Origin: Acidovorax sp. Root219
GTDB lineage: Bacteria; Pseudomonadota; Gammaproteobacteria; Burkholderiales; Burkholderiaceae_C
Reading direction: 5' to 3'
Assembly (NCBI RefSeq): GCF_001428665.1
Contig: NZ_LMIJ01000011.1
Coordinates: 185,859 to 249,858, forward strand
Length of the DNA: 64,000 nt
Shown here: piece after piece, positions 8,999-17,186 of the stretch
Layout of the letters: each line of letters opens with the position of its first letter
How positions within the stretch are numbered: position 1 is the first letter of the stretch
Notes under the pieces: model-generated
Seen by the model: the letters and a program-made list of their open reading frames with translations, nothing else
Told to the model about the DNA's origin: nothing
The model's database searches: none
Position numbers and translations under genes: made by a program

Positions 8999-9363
8999 GT
9001 TGCGGAACCTCCGTCGAAGTTTGTCATGTGAATTGGCGCGCGCATCGTAAGGAAAGCGCCGTCAGGAAGCGTGGCGTACGAATGCACCACCATCTCGTCG
9101 AAATCTTCAACGTGCACTACGGTTGCACCGCTGGCTTCCTTCCAGCTAACTAGGAAGACGCCCGGGCGCAGGTTTACGGCGTCGAATCGAACCCTTTCAG
9201 TCTTAGCAAATGGCCCTTCAGCAATCACAAAAAGCAGTTCGCTGCCAGGCAAGGAGCTCAGCTTCACGGAGAATTGATCGAAATCGAGTTCGAATGTGAC
9301 CCCTACGGGATACTCAGTCGCTGTCGATATCAATTCGTGCGTGCCGCTACGGTCACTAATCAT
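8995..9363 (-). CDS. MoaF-like small beta-barrel protein
   Basis: 122 residues resembling the MoaF/MoaF-related lipocalin-like domain: FELDFDQFSVKLSSLPGSEL, LFVIAEGPFAKTERVRF, then LRPGVFLVSWKEASGATVVH, VEDFDEMVVHSYATLPDGAF. The 'PGVFLVSWKEA ... VVHVEDF' pattern is the signature I use for the family. MoaF lies in a monoamine-regulated operon in Klebsiella and has no established reaction. It is the first gene of this minus-strand operon, so the promoter is expected in the 9364-9740 region. The family call is moderate; the function is open. Confidence 0.6.
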   Translation of the reverse strand: MISDRSGTHELISTATEYPVGVTFELDFDQFSVKLSSLPGSELLFVIAEGPFAKTERVRFDAVNLRPGVFLVSWKEASGATVVHVEDFDEMVVHSYATLPDGAFLTMRAPIHMTNFDGGSAT

Positions 9364-9784
9364 TTCAGCCTTTCAAAGTCGTACATCAACTATGTCTCTG
9401 CCGGGGCTTGGATGCACTGACGGAATTTGCCATCCACTGACTGAAATTGCTCCCGCGGTCGGGGCCCGCGGCCCTGAAAGCCGATGAGTCGCCCTAACTA
9501 CGCATCGCTATCGCGCTGGACAAGGAGACTCATGCTTGAGGACGTTCCTGATGGGGGAGACCCCAGGCTAGATTGGGGAAGCGCAGTAAGCACACCCCTG
9601 GGCCAGCCAACCCCGTCTCGGCCACACATGGGGCGCATTTGTTTTTCAGCGAGACGAACTATCTGGTCTCGAAAATGCGGCCTCGCCGAGGTGGGAATTG
9701 CAGTTCTACTTTTTTGTGGCACATATTGAGCATCCCGTCCCATGGGATGTATGAATACTTTTTTGCACTGCGTTTCGCACCGAA
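9364..9784. other. Upstream region of the MoaF-like operon, no gene seen
   Basis: This stretch holds only low-quality short frames in all directions and should contain the promoter of the minus-strand operon. No clear operator palindrome or IS terminus was found. Confidence 0.35.
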
Positions 9785-10203
9785 GTAATTCACATAGCGC
9801 GCAAAGAGCTCAAGCCAGAACTCCAAGTGATGCGTTAGGCGATTGCTGGGCACCGCTCCGCGATTGCCGCATTGAAGCGGACCCTCAGAGTGCCGACCTC
9901 CGAGGTCAAAGCACTGCAAAGACAGCCCAAGCTTCGGACGTCCCCAGGGCCGTGCCTGTGCCAGCGGGTGCCAATCCAAAGAACCTTAGACAAACCCGCT
10001 TGAGCGCGCAGACATTGATCGACAAGCGTGCAGCGCTCAGCGTCACCCCAAAGCAGATGGCTGCCTTGTTGGGTGTTTGCTCTCTATCGGTCTGCAAGTG
10101 GGAGTCAGGCCAAGTGCAGCCGCAAGCAGCGCAATTGCAGCGCATTGTTGAGGTGCTCAAACTCGGCAAGAGGCAGGCTTTGGCGTTCATCAATCCGCAG
10201 TGA
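9785..10203 (+). pseudogene. Frameshifted DNA-binding protein (coiled-coil plus C-terminal HTH)
   Basis: The C-terminal part in frame 1 (NPKNLRQTRLSAQTLIDKRA, SVTPKQMAALLGVCSLSVCK, WESGQVQPQAAQLQRIVEVL) is an XRE-like helix-turn-helix of a type common in Burkholderiales. The expected basic N-terminal part lies in frame 2: IHIARKELKPELQVVMR, a TAG stop at 9836-9838, then AIAGHRSAIAALKRTLRVPT and SEVKALQRQPKL. The gene therefore carries at least one nonsense change and one frameshift near 9900-9960. A frame-1 start at 9742 would yield an unrelated N-terminus. I conclude it is decayed. Confidence 0.55.
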
Positions 10204-10503
10204 GGGATTGGTTAAGCCACTCCCGCTGGGCGTTAGCATTGACTACGCGGATCTAGCGACTACCAACCAGGCGCTTGACCATAGCTCTGCGATACGAGTC
10301 TTCGCTTCGCCGGCCTCAGCTGACAGCCGGAACACCAGTTCGGCCTTGCGGAGGGCGTCAGCCTTAGCATCACTGGTCTGGCGATGCACGCGGCCGCGTT
10401 TCTGACCTTGCGCAGATCTGAAAACGATGCCGACGCACCGGTGATCTCTGCGCAGCTCATGGTGGAGGCCGTCTGTTGCACGGCCGGGTCAGCCTAGCGA
10501 CCT
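10204..10503. other. Short unassigned stretch between the HTH remnant and the LysR gene
   Basis: About 300 bases. The minus strand contains a segment reading SDAKADALRKAELVFRLSAE and AGEAKTRIAELW, which looks protein-like but has no start codon in frame and no family I recognise. It may be a fragment of a lost gene. Confidence 0.3.
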
Positions 10504-11436
10504 TCAGGGCAGCTCATGCGATGAGTTGACCGGCGGTGCATGCTTTTCTAACAACGCCGCCACCCAATCGATGAACACCCGCGCCTTGGCGCTCACGTGG
10601 CGATTGGGCGGGTAGGCCACGTACATCGGCATTGGGTAGAGCGCCCAGTCCTGCAGCAGCGGCGCCAGCTCACCACTGCTCAGGTGCGGTCGGGCCATGT
10701 AGTGCGGCAGCCAAAGAACCCCCATACCGGCCAGGCCGGCCGCCAGGTAGGCGTTGCCGTCGTCAACTGCCAGCACGTAGCGGCCCTGCACCGTGACCTC
10801 CTCCGCGCCGCGCCGCATGGTGTACGGAAACGTCTTGCCCGTGCGCGACCACAAAAAGCCCACGATGCGGTGGTGCGAATCCTCCAGCTCGTGTGGGTGC
10901 GCTGGGCTTCCCGCGCGATTCAGATAGCTGGGCGACGCGTACACGCCCAGCTGCAGGTCGCCCACGCGCCGCGCGACGAGGGACTGGTCCTCGATCTCAC
11001 CCCCGCGCACGACGCAATCGACGTTGTCGCCGATCAGGTCCACAATGCGGTCGCTGACGCCCATGTCGAGCTGGATGTCGGGATACCGAGCATGAAAGTC
11101 CGGCAAGGCCGGCACCAGGATCAGCCGGGCCAGCGGGCTGGGCACATCCACCCGCAAGCGGCCCCGGGGCGCGGCTGACGCACTCGACAGGCTGGTCTCG
11201 GCATCGTCCATGTCGGCTAAGAGCCGCACCGCGCGCTCGTAGTACGCGGCCCCATCCGCAGTAACCTTCAACCGTCGTGTCGTGCGGTGCAGCAGTTTGA
11301 CGCGCAGCCGCGCCTCCAGTTGCTGGATCAGCTGCGTCACCGTGGTCTTGCTCACGTGCATGGTGTCGGCCGCCTTGGTGAAGCTGCCCGATTCGACCAC
11401 CCGCACGAACGCCTGCATTGCATCGAACCGGTCCAT
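10504..11436 (-). CDS. LysR-family transcriptional regulator
   Basis: About 310 residues with an N-terminal winged HTH (MDRFDAMQAFVRVVESGSFT, KAADTMHVSKTTVTQLIQQL, EARLRVKLLHRTTRRLKVT) and a PBP-like effector domain. The 'DRFDAMQAFVRVVE' opening is typical of the CrgA/YhjC-like subgroup, which often controls oxidoreductase, quinone-stress or pirin/DoxX genes. ATG 11436 gives the canonical start; an in-frame ATG at 11457 adds seven unlikely residues. It is divergent from ridA, with a TGTTTG-N7-CAAACA palindrome between them, and is probably autoregulatory. The DoxX-flavodoxin-OsmC-pirin operon beyond the IS copy is a plausible target. Confidence 0.9.
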   Translation of the reverse strand: MDRFDAMQAFVRVVESGSFTKAADTMHVSKTTVTQLIQQLEARLRVKLLHRTTRRLKVTADGAAYYERAVRLLADMDDAETSLSSASAAPRGRLRVDVPSPLARLILVPALPDFHARYPDIQLDMGVSDRIVDLIGDNVDCVVRGGEIEDQSLVARRVGDLQLGVYASPSYLNRAGSPAHPHELEDSHHRIVGFLWSRTGKTFPYTMRRGAEEVTVQGRYVLAVDDGNAYLAAGLAGMGVLWLPHYMARPHLSSGELAPLLQDWALYPMPMYVAYPPNRHVSAKARVFIDWVAALLEKHAPPVNSSHELP

Positions 11437-11462
11437 GGCCGTGGTGCCCCCTTGCAAAAGAT

Positions 11463-11481
11463 TGTTTGGATTCTACAAACA
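11463..11481. promoter_or_regulatory. Candidate LysR binding palindrome
   Basis: TGTTTG-gattcta-CAAACA is a perfect 6-bp inverted repeat with a 7-bp spacer, placed between the divergent LysR and RidA starts. It lies 27 bases upstream of the LysR ATG, the usual position for a LysR autoregulatory site. Confidence 0.5.
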
Positions 11482-11583
11482 GTGATGGACAAGCTTGCCC
11501 GTTTATCTGCGGTGCGGGCTCCGATAAATTCCTTTCATTAATAACCCTGGGCCAATACTGGCCCCCCCCAGAAAGGACAAGTC

Positions 11584-12015
11584 ATGACCGCGTCTTCCTC
11601 AAACACTGCCTCTGCTTCCCCACGTGACGTGGTTTTCCCGCCCGGACGCCAGGCGCTCTACGAGAAGAACCAGTACTCGCCCGCCATCCGATCCAACGGC
11701 TTTCTGTTCGTCTCCGGCCAAGTAGGCAGCAGACCAGATGGCTCCCCTGAGCCCGATTACCAAAGCCAGGTACGGCTGGCATTCGACAACCTCAACGCTA
11801 TCTTGAAGGCCTCCGGTTGCACCTTTGACGACGTTATCGACGTGACGGTCTTCATGGTTGACCCGGAACAGCACTTCGAAGCCGCATGGGAAGTGGTCGG
11901 CGAGTACTGGGGCAATGCACCCCACCCCACCCTCACCGCCATCGGCGTGACTTGGCTGTACGGATTTAAATTTGAGATCAAGGTGATCGCAAAGCTGCCG
12001 GATGTTAAAGAGTAG
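11584..12015 (+). CDS. RidA family protein (enamine/imine deaminase)
   Basis: 143 residues of the YjgF/YER057c/UK114 family: YSPAIRSNGFLFVSGQVGS, QVRLAFDNLNAILKASGCTF, DDVIDVTVFMVDPEQHFEA, then NAPHPTLTAIGVTWL. RidA proteins hydrolyse reactive enamines/imines formed by PLP and flavin enzymes; some subgroups lack the catalytic Arg and have other roles. In this copy the usual 'P..R' site near the C-terminus reads HPTLTAIGV, so the canonical catalytic arginine appears replaced and it may belong to a non-archetypal Rid subgroup. AAAGGA precedes the ATG. It is divergent from the LysR gene and probably controlled by it. Confidence 0.85.
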   Translation: MTASSSNTASASPRDVVFPPGRQALYEKNQYSPAIRSNGFLFVSGQVGSRPDGSPEPDYQSQVRLAFDNLNAILKASGCTFDDVIDVTVFMVDPEQHFEAAWEVVGEYWGNAPHPTLTAIGVTWLYGFKFEIKVIAKLPDVKE

Positions 12016-12394
12016 TTATCACTGAGCTACCAGCAACACGGGTTGTGAAAAGCTCAATGCGGCGGTCATGAGCATCACGCACCGGCTTGCACCAAAGTCG
12101 CAGGCCTTGTTTGCACTCCTACAGACCCCGACCATACGAGTGAGAGCGTGAACGGGATTGGCCCTGAAAGCGAACCTATCCCTCTCTAGTCTCAGCTGAA
12201 TAGCGCCTAGGTACCGTTGCTTTCAAGACCGGCTCAGCAACTGCTTGATGGCTACGGGCATAAGGCGCAGCGTGAGTGTCAAATGTGGAAGCCTGAATGG
12301 CCTGGACAAGTCGTCGAGTTCAGGCTCGGTTTGGAAACGCCGATGCAGTACCGTTGGGTATGCAAACGTCTAAGATAATTTGGTCATCCGCAAG
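12016..12394. other. Gene-free stretch between ridA and the IS3-type copy
   Basis: About 380 bases with no credible frame, no clear terminator hairpin and no recognisable repeat. Confidence 0.35.
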
Positions 12395-13396
12395 TGAATC
12401 GCCCCGGCATTCTCAGACACATTTGAGCCGTTAGGATTGTTGCTGTTCGAACTCTACTGGTGATAGTCCCGCCGCCGATGAATGACGGCGCTGTGAGTTA
12501 TGCCATGCGGCTGGCGGCGCCACAGTGCCATCAGCGGTGCATCGAGGACCAGCCTCGTGTCAAGGCGGCGGCTCATAGACAAGCCCACTACTTGGCGCGA
12601 GCACAAATCGAGCACAACCGCCAGGTAGAGCCAGCCTTCGTGGGTTCGAATGTAGGTGATGTCGGTGACCCAGGACTTATTGAGCTCAGCCACAATGAAC
12701 TGACGCTGCAGGTGGTTAGGCGCGCCCACCGCGGGCTTACCATCTCGCAGTCCAGGCCTGAGGCCGTAGCCTGTCTGCAAGCACAGACCTTCTATTTTGA
12801 ACAACCGCGCAACGCGATGCTTGCCACAGCGCTCACCCAGATCTCGCATGTCCAGCGTGAGCTTCCGGTAGCCATAGACACCGCCGCTCTCCAGCCATGC
12901 CTGTATGAGCAAGCCCAGCAGCCTCTGGTCGTCTTCGGCCCGTGGACTTTGCGGCGCGGCCTTCCACGCGTAGTAGCCGCTGGGGTGTAGTTGCATCACC
13001 TTGCAGATGCATCGAACATTGGTGCTTACTCGTGCTGATTGATGAACGCGCACCTCATCTGGACTGGCTGGCAAAGTGCGCGGCGACTTTTTTTGGATGT
13101 CACGTTCCTCCCTCACGTGGTTGAGTTCAGCCCTGAGCCGCCGCAACTCCTCGGTCTGGGATGTCTCCATCTGTCGCTCTTGCACAGGCACCGCATAGGC
13201 CTCGGTCCACTTGTACAGGCTGTGTTGGCTTACGCCGATCCGGGCCGCTACATCGGACACCCGGCGGCCTCGCGCAGTGATCTGCTTGACCGCTTCCATC
13301 TTGAATTCTTGGGTATATGGCCGCTTTGTCATGGCACCTCCTATTGGTGCCTCAGGTTTGAGGCTCGAAGATATCTAGTTCAGCCGGGGCGATTTA
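12395..13396 (-). mobile_element. IS3-family insertion sequence, internally deleted
   Basis: The left terminus TGAATCGCCCCGGC (12395-) and the right terminus, read inward as TAAATCGCCCCGGC (13396-), are imperfect inverted repeats that bracket the transposase remnant. The element is about 1.0 kb, shorter than the usual 1.2-1.4 kb, because part of orfB is missing. No target-site duplication is apparent (AAG on the left, TGA on the right). It separates the LysR/ridA pair from the DoxX operon. Confidence 0.7.
12454..13332 (-). pseudogene. IS3-family transposase, fused orfA/orfB with a C-terminal deletion
   Basis: The N-terminal part is OrfA: an HTH of the IS3 type (RPYTQEFKMEAVKQITARGR, RVSDVAARIGVSQHSLYKW) and a leucine-zipper-like stretch. 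It is joined in one frame to OrfB (HPSGYYAWKAAPQSPRA, then ELNKSWVTDITYIRTHEGWL and YLAVVLDLCSRQVVGLSMS), with the first DDE aspartate in the WVTDITY motif. At LMALWRRQPHG the sequence jumps into a second frame that ends LSPVEFEQQQS, the true C-terminus, so roughly 280 bases holding the later catalytic residues are gone. A poly-A slip site (seven A) lies at the orfA/orfB junction; the natural OrfA frame past it would read AAHFASQSR-stop. It cannot be an active transposase. Confidence 0.85.
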
Positions 13397-13812
13397 TGAC
13401 AAGGGTGGCGTCACGAAGTGGACTCGCCAGGAACTAGGCGTGTTCGGCTCAAGGCGAGCGCACGGCCTCTAGCCAGCGGGTGGCCGGGCTCTCACAGCAC
13501 GACCTCCCTTCCTGCTCGCGGACAACAAAAAATCTCCTTCCGTAGTCAAGCTCGACCAAGAAAAATTTGTGCAAATCCATATGCAATTGAGCTTGGGTTT
13601 ACAGCATGTGGCGCATATTTCCGAGCACATTCGGACTGCCAATAGCAGTTTTGGACAGGGCTTCGATGGACCTACACGCCGACACTTAAAGCCTCAACGC
13701 AGACGAGCGATCGGGCTTAAACGGGTGAATGCACTTGCAGACGGCTCATCTCTCTCGGTACACATGGGGCTCAGTTCATTCTTACCAAGTTTCTTAACCT
13801 AAGGAGTTCTCA
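13397..13812. other. Gene-free stretch before the DoxX operon
   Basis: About 415 bases with no plausible gene. The promoter of the DoxX-to-pirin operon should be here, and AAGGAG just before 13813 is its ribosome binding site. Since the IS copy lies only about 400 bases away, a promoter supplied by the IS is possible. Confidence 0.35.
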
Positions 13813-14226
13813 ATGCTCGCATCCCTACAAAACCCCTTTGCATTTGCCTCACGCTTGCTACTGGCTGTGCTGTTTCTTCCTGCCGGCGTCAGCAAGATCA
13901 CCGGCTTCGCTGGGACCGTGGGCTACATCAGTTCGGTCGGTCTTCCCATACCTGTGGTCGCCGCCGCCGCGGCGGTCGCGGTCGAGGTGCTAGGGGGTCT
14001 GGCGCTGATCTTCGGGTTTGGTACGCGTCTGGCTGCAGTGGTACTAGCCGTGTTCACCGTGGTAGCAAGCTTCTTCTTTCATGCGTATTGGAGCGCCCCA
14101 GCTGAGCAACAGATGATGCACCAGCTCATGTTCTACAAGAACGTGGCGGTAAGTGGCGGCCTACTGGCACTGGCGGCGTTTGGTGCCGGTGCCTGGAGCT
14201 TGGACGCGCACCGCGGCCAGCCCTGA
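13813..14226 (+). CDS. DoxX family membrane protein
   Basis: 137 residues with four predicted transmembrane helices: an N-terminal helix (FASRLLLAVLFLPAGVSKIT), GFAGTVGYISSVGLPIPVV, a VEVLGGLALIFGFGTRLAAV segment and a final GGLLALAAFGAGAWSL. The 'LLLAVLFLPAGVSKITGF' opening is typical of DoxX. Members are linked to respiratory or redox homeostasis, quinone or thiol stress; the chemistry is not settled. An AAGGAG ribosome binding site precedes ATG 13813. It leads an operon with a flavodoxin-fold protein, an OsmC protein and a pirin, all tied to electrophile or peroxide stress. Confidence 0.88.
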   Translation: MLASLQNPFAFASRLLLAVLFLPAGVSKITGFAGTVGYISSVGLPIPVVAAAAAVAVEVLGGLALIFGFGTRLAAVVLAVFTVVASFFFHAYWSAPAEQQMMHQLMFYKNVAVSGGLLALAAFGAGAWSLDAHRGQP

Positions 14227-14298
14227 TCTTGTCCGCGCAACTCCGGTTAGCGCTGGCTTTGCTATGTAGTTTTCAATCAACCCCTGAAGGATTTTTAC

Positions 14299-14853
14299 AT
14301 GACCTCTATCGCGGTTGTCTACCATTCCGGCTACGGCCATACCCGACGCCTGGCGCAGGCGGTGGCCGAGGGCGCGGGCGCAGAACTTGTAGCCATTGAT
14401 GCGGAGGGCAACCTGGCAGAAGGCGGCTGGGAGACCCTGGCTGGCGCCAGCGCCATTATTTTCGGATCGCCGACCTACATGGCGGGCCCCAGTTGGCAAT
14501 TCAAGAAGTTTGCCGACGCATCGTCCAAGCCCTGGTTCAGCCAGGCGTGGAAGGACAAGGTTTTTGCCGGATTCACGAACAGCGCCAGCATCAATGGCGA
14601 CAAGCAAATCACACTGGACTATCTGTTTCACGTGGCCATGCAGCATGGCGGCCTATGGGTGGGCAACGGCATGATGCCTGCCAACGCCAAAGCGACCACG
14701 CGCAACGATGTGAACTGGATGGGCTCTTTCAGCGGCAGTATGTCGCAGTCGCCGTCGGACGCATCGGCCGCCGAGATGTTTGCAGGCGACCTGGAGACAG
14801 GTCGCCTGTTCGGCCAGCGAGTGGCCGTCGTGGCCCAGCGGTGGGCGCGCTGA
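14299..14853 (+). CDS. Flavodoxin-fold NAD(P)H:quinone oxidoreductase-like protein (WrbA/NADPH-dependent FMN reductase type)
   Basis: 184 residues. The FMN-phosphate loop is VVYHSGYGHTRRLAQAVAEG, and the second FMN loop region is FGSPTYMAGPSWQFKKFAD; both match the WrbA/flavodoxin-like family. Such proteins reduce quinones by two electrons with NAD(P)H and are cytoplasmic. The gene follows doxX by 72 bases with a fair ribosome binding site (GAAGGA) and precedes osmC. With DoxX, OsmC and pirin it forms a probable quinone/electrophile-response operon. Confidence 0.85.
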   Translation: MTSIAVVYHSGYGHTRRLAQAVAEGAGAELVAIDAEGNLAEGGWETLAGASAIIFGSPTYMAGPSWQFKKFADASSKPWFSQAWKDKVFAGFTNSASINGDKQITLDYLFHVAMQHGGLWVGNGMMPANAKATTRNDVNWMGSFSGSMSQSPSDASAAEMFAGDLETGRLFGQRVAVVAQRWAR

Positions 14854-14932
14854 TCGTGCACTGCCTGCGCTTGGGTGCGGGCCTGGCGCCTCCTGAATAA
14901 CCCCATATCGAACGTCCCTTAGGGAAAAAGCC

Positions 14933-15340
14933 ATGTCCATTCAGCTGCAGAGCATTTCTGGTGCCCCCCTGTCTCATACAACGCACATCCGCGCCCACGA
15001 GTTCGTGGCCGACGGCAGCATACAGGAGGGCGGTGCCGACAGCGGCCCGAGCTGGCACGATCCGTATGACGCGGCGCTGGGCGCTTGCAAGGCGCTCACC
15101 GTGCTGTGGTGCGCGCGCAAGAAGGGCCTGCCGGTGCAGGATCTGCAGACCGTGGTCGAGCGCGATGCCTCGACCGAGCGTGCTGGCACCTACCGGATGG
15201 TCACACGCCTGCAGGTCAGCGGCGAGCTGACCGACGCGCACTTCGGCGAGTTACAGGCAGTGGCCCACAAGTGCCCGGTGCATAAGCTGATGACCAGCGT
15301 GAACACCGAGATCGAGACCCTGGTGGAGCGTACGGCATGA
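14933..15340 (+). CDS. OsmC family peroxiredoxin-like protein
   Basis: 135 residues. The two redox cysteines of OsmC/Ohr proteins are visible: the first in ALGACKALTVLW and the second in VAHKCPVHKLM. The family reduces organic hydroperoxides through a Cys-based cycle fed by lipoylated proteins or other thiols. The stop overlaps the start of the pirin gene (ATGA), implying coupled translation. An oxidative or electrophile-stress role fits the neighbours. Confidence 0.88.
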   Translation: MSIQLQSISGAPLSHTTHIRAHEFVADGSIQEGGADSGPSWHDPYDAALGACKALTVLWCARKKGLPVQDLQTVVERDASTERAGTYRMVTRLQVSGELTDAHFGELQAVAHKCPVHKLMTSVNTEIETLVERTA

Positions 15341-16227
15341 GCGGCGCTACGATGCACCTCAAGGGTCAGGCCAAGGACCTGGGCGGCGGTTTCACGGTTC
15401 GACGGCTGCTGCCGGCCGTGCAGCGCCAAGCCGTGGGGCCATTCATCTTCTTTGACCATTTCGGTCCCGTGACCGTGCTGCCGGGCGACAGCCCCGACGT
15501 GCGTCCTCATCCGCACATCGGCCTCGCCACAGTCACCTACCTGTTCTCGGGAGCGATGATGCACCGCGACAGTTTGGGCTGTGTCCAGCAGATCGAACCC
15601 GGTGCCATCAACTGGATGACCGCAGGCCGCGGCATCGTGCACTCGGAGCGGCGCCCCGAAAGGCTGGCGGACTCTACCTATGTGAACCACGGCATCCAAC
15701 TGTGGACCGCACTGCCACTGGCGCACGAGGAGGCCGATCCCTCGTTCGTGCACACGCCCGCAGCCGCGATCCCGCAGGTGCGCGTGGGCGATGCGATAGT
15801 GCGTGTTCTCATAGGCAGCGCATTCGGCCAGACCTCGCCGGTGGCCACCCTGTCGCCAATGGTTTATCTGGACGTCCAGCTGCCCACTGGCGCGTCGCTT
15901 GACATTCCTGCGCTGGCGCAGGAAATGGCCGTCTACACCGTGGACAGCCCAGTGCAGCTCAACGGCGACACGGTCGGCAGCCAACTGCTGGCGGTGGTGA
16001 ACGAGGGCGAACCATTGCAGCTATCGGCGCCCGGTGAGGCGGCGGCGCGGCTGATGGTGATCGGAGGCGAGGCGCTGGACGCCCCGCGCCACATGTGGTG
16101 GAACTTCGTCTCAAGCCGCAAGGAGCGCATCGTTAAGGCTGCGCACGACTGGGAAGCCCAGGCCATTGGCCGGGTGCCAGGCGAGGTGGAGTGGATTCCG
16201 CTGCCGGAGCGACGCTTTAGCCCCTGA
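15337..16227 (+). CDS. Pirin family bicupin protein
   Basis: 296 residues. The N-terminal cupin carries the pirin metal ligands: two histidines in RPHPHIGLATVTYLFSG and a third in GRGIVHSERRPE, whose following Glu is the usual fourth ligand. The second cupin (MVYLDVQLPTGASLDIPA onward) is more degenerate, as is normal. Bacterial pirins include quercetin 2,3-dioxygenases and regulatory proteins; which applies cannot be told. Its ATG overlaps the osmC stop. It is the last gene of the DoxX-flavodoxin-OsmC-pirin set; downstream lies an IS21 remnant. Confidence 0.88.
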   Translation: MSGATMHLKGQAKDLGGGFTVRRLLPAVQRQAVGPFIFFDHFGPVTVLPGDSPDVRPHPHIGLATVTYLFSGAMMHRDSLGCVQQIEPGAINWMTAGRGIVHSERRPERLADSTYVNHGIQLWTALPLAHEEADPSFVHTPAAAIPQVRVGDAIVRVLIGSAFGQTSPVATLSPMVYLDVQLPTGASLDIPALAQEMAVYTVDSPVQLNGDTVGSQLLAVVNEGEPLQLSAPGEAAARLMVIGGEALDAPRHMWWNFVSSRKERIVKAAHDWEAQAIGRVPGEVEWIPLPERRFSP

Positions 16228-16409
16228 AGGCGCAGCGCTCGACGGCCGATTTAAGCTTTGCCGAGGTTACAGCGCGAGTTGGGTGCGCACTGACCGATAC
16301 AGCGCGATCCTGTTGATTCCCGCGCAAACCTGATCCACCATTTCCATCGAATACTGACCCACCCTTGTGCATGAACTTCATGCTCACGTTGTGGATAAGT
16401 GTTTGGTGG

Positions 16410-17186
16410 TCATCTCCTTTTAGTGGGTTCTGTTGGTTGCTGCGCCGAGCTGTTTTTGAACCGGTAGCTGTGATTGCCCGTCTCCAGAATGTGGCAATGA
16501 TACGTGAGCCGGTCCAGTAGTGCCATGGTCATCTTCGCATCTCCGAAGACACTGGCCCATTCGCTGAAGCTCAGGTTGGTGGTGATCACAACGCTGGTCC
16601 TCTCGTAGAGCTTGGAGAGCAAGTGGAACAGCAGGGCTCCTCCTGAGCTGCTGAACGGCAGGTAACCCAGCTCATCAAGGATCACCAGATCGACGTGGGC
16701 CAGGCGCTGTGCGATCTATCCTGTCTTGCCCAGTGTCTTCTCCTCTTCCAGGGCGTTCACCAGTTCGACCGTGGAGAAGAACCGCACTCGACGGTGATGG
16801 TGCTCGACGGCCTGCACCCCCAGGGCCGTGGCGATGTGGGTCTTGCCTGTGCCCGGCCCACCCACCAGCTCCACGTTGTTGGCTTCCCCCAGGAACTCGC
16901 ATCGGTGCAGCTGGCGCACCAGGGCTTCGTCCACTTCGCTGTGGTTGAAGTCGAAGCCTGCCAGGTCCCGGTACGCAGGGAACCTGGCCACCTTGAGCTG
17001 GTAGGCCAGCGAGCGCACCTCCCTCTCGGGGGTCTCAGCCTTGAGCAGTTGGGCCAGGATGGGCTGTGCCGCCTCGAAGGCAGGGGCGCCTTGCTCGGCC
17101 AGCTCGTTGACGGCGTACGCCATGCCGTGCATCTTGAGTTCGCGCGGCATGATGACGATGGAGCCGATGGCGGGGTCATGACGCAT
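16410..17186 (-). pseudogene. istB: IstB-type ATPase with an in-frame stop
   Basis: The reading frame from MRHDPAIGSIVIMPREL carries the AAA+ Walker A motif (VELVGGPGTGKTH) and runs to ALEEEKTLGKTG, then TAG at 16716-16718. It resumes in the same frame as [20 protein letters not shown] (Walker B) and ends normally near 16410. Close relatives read a glutamine codon (CAG) where TAG stands, so one substitution inactivated it. IstB is the helper ATPase that stimulates IS21 transposition. Confidence 0.85.
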
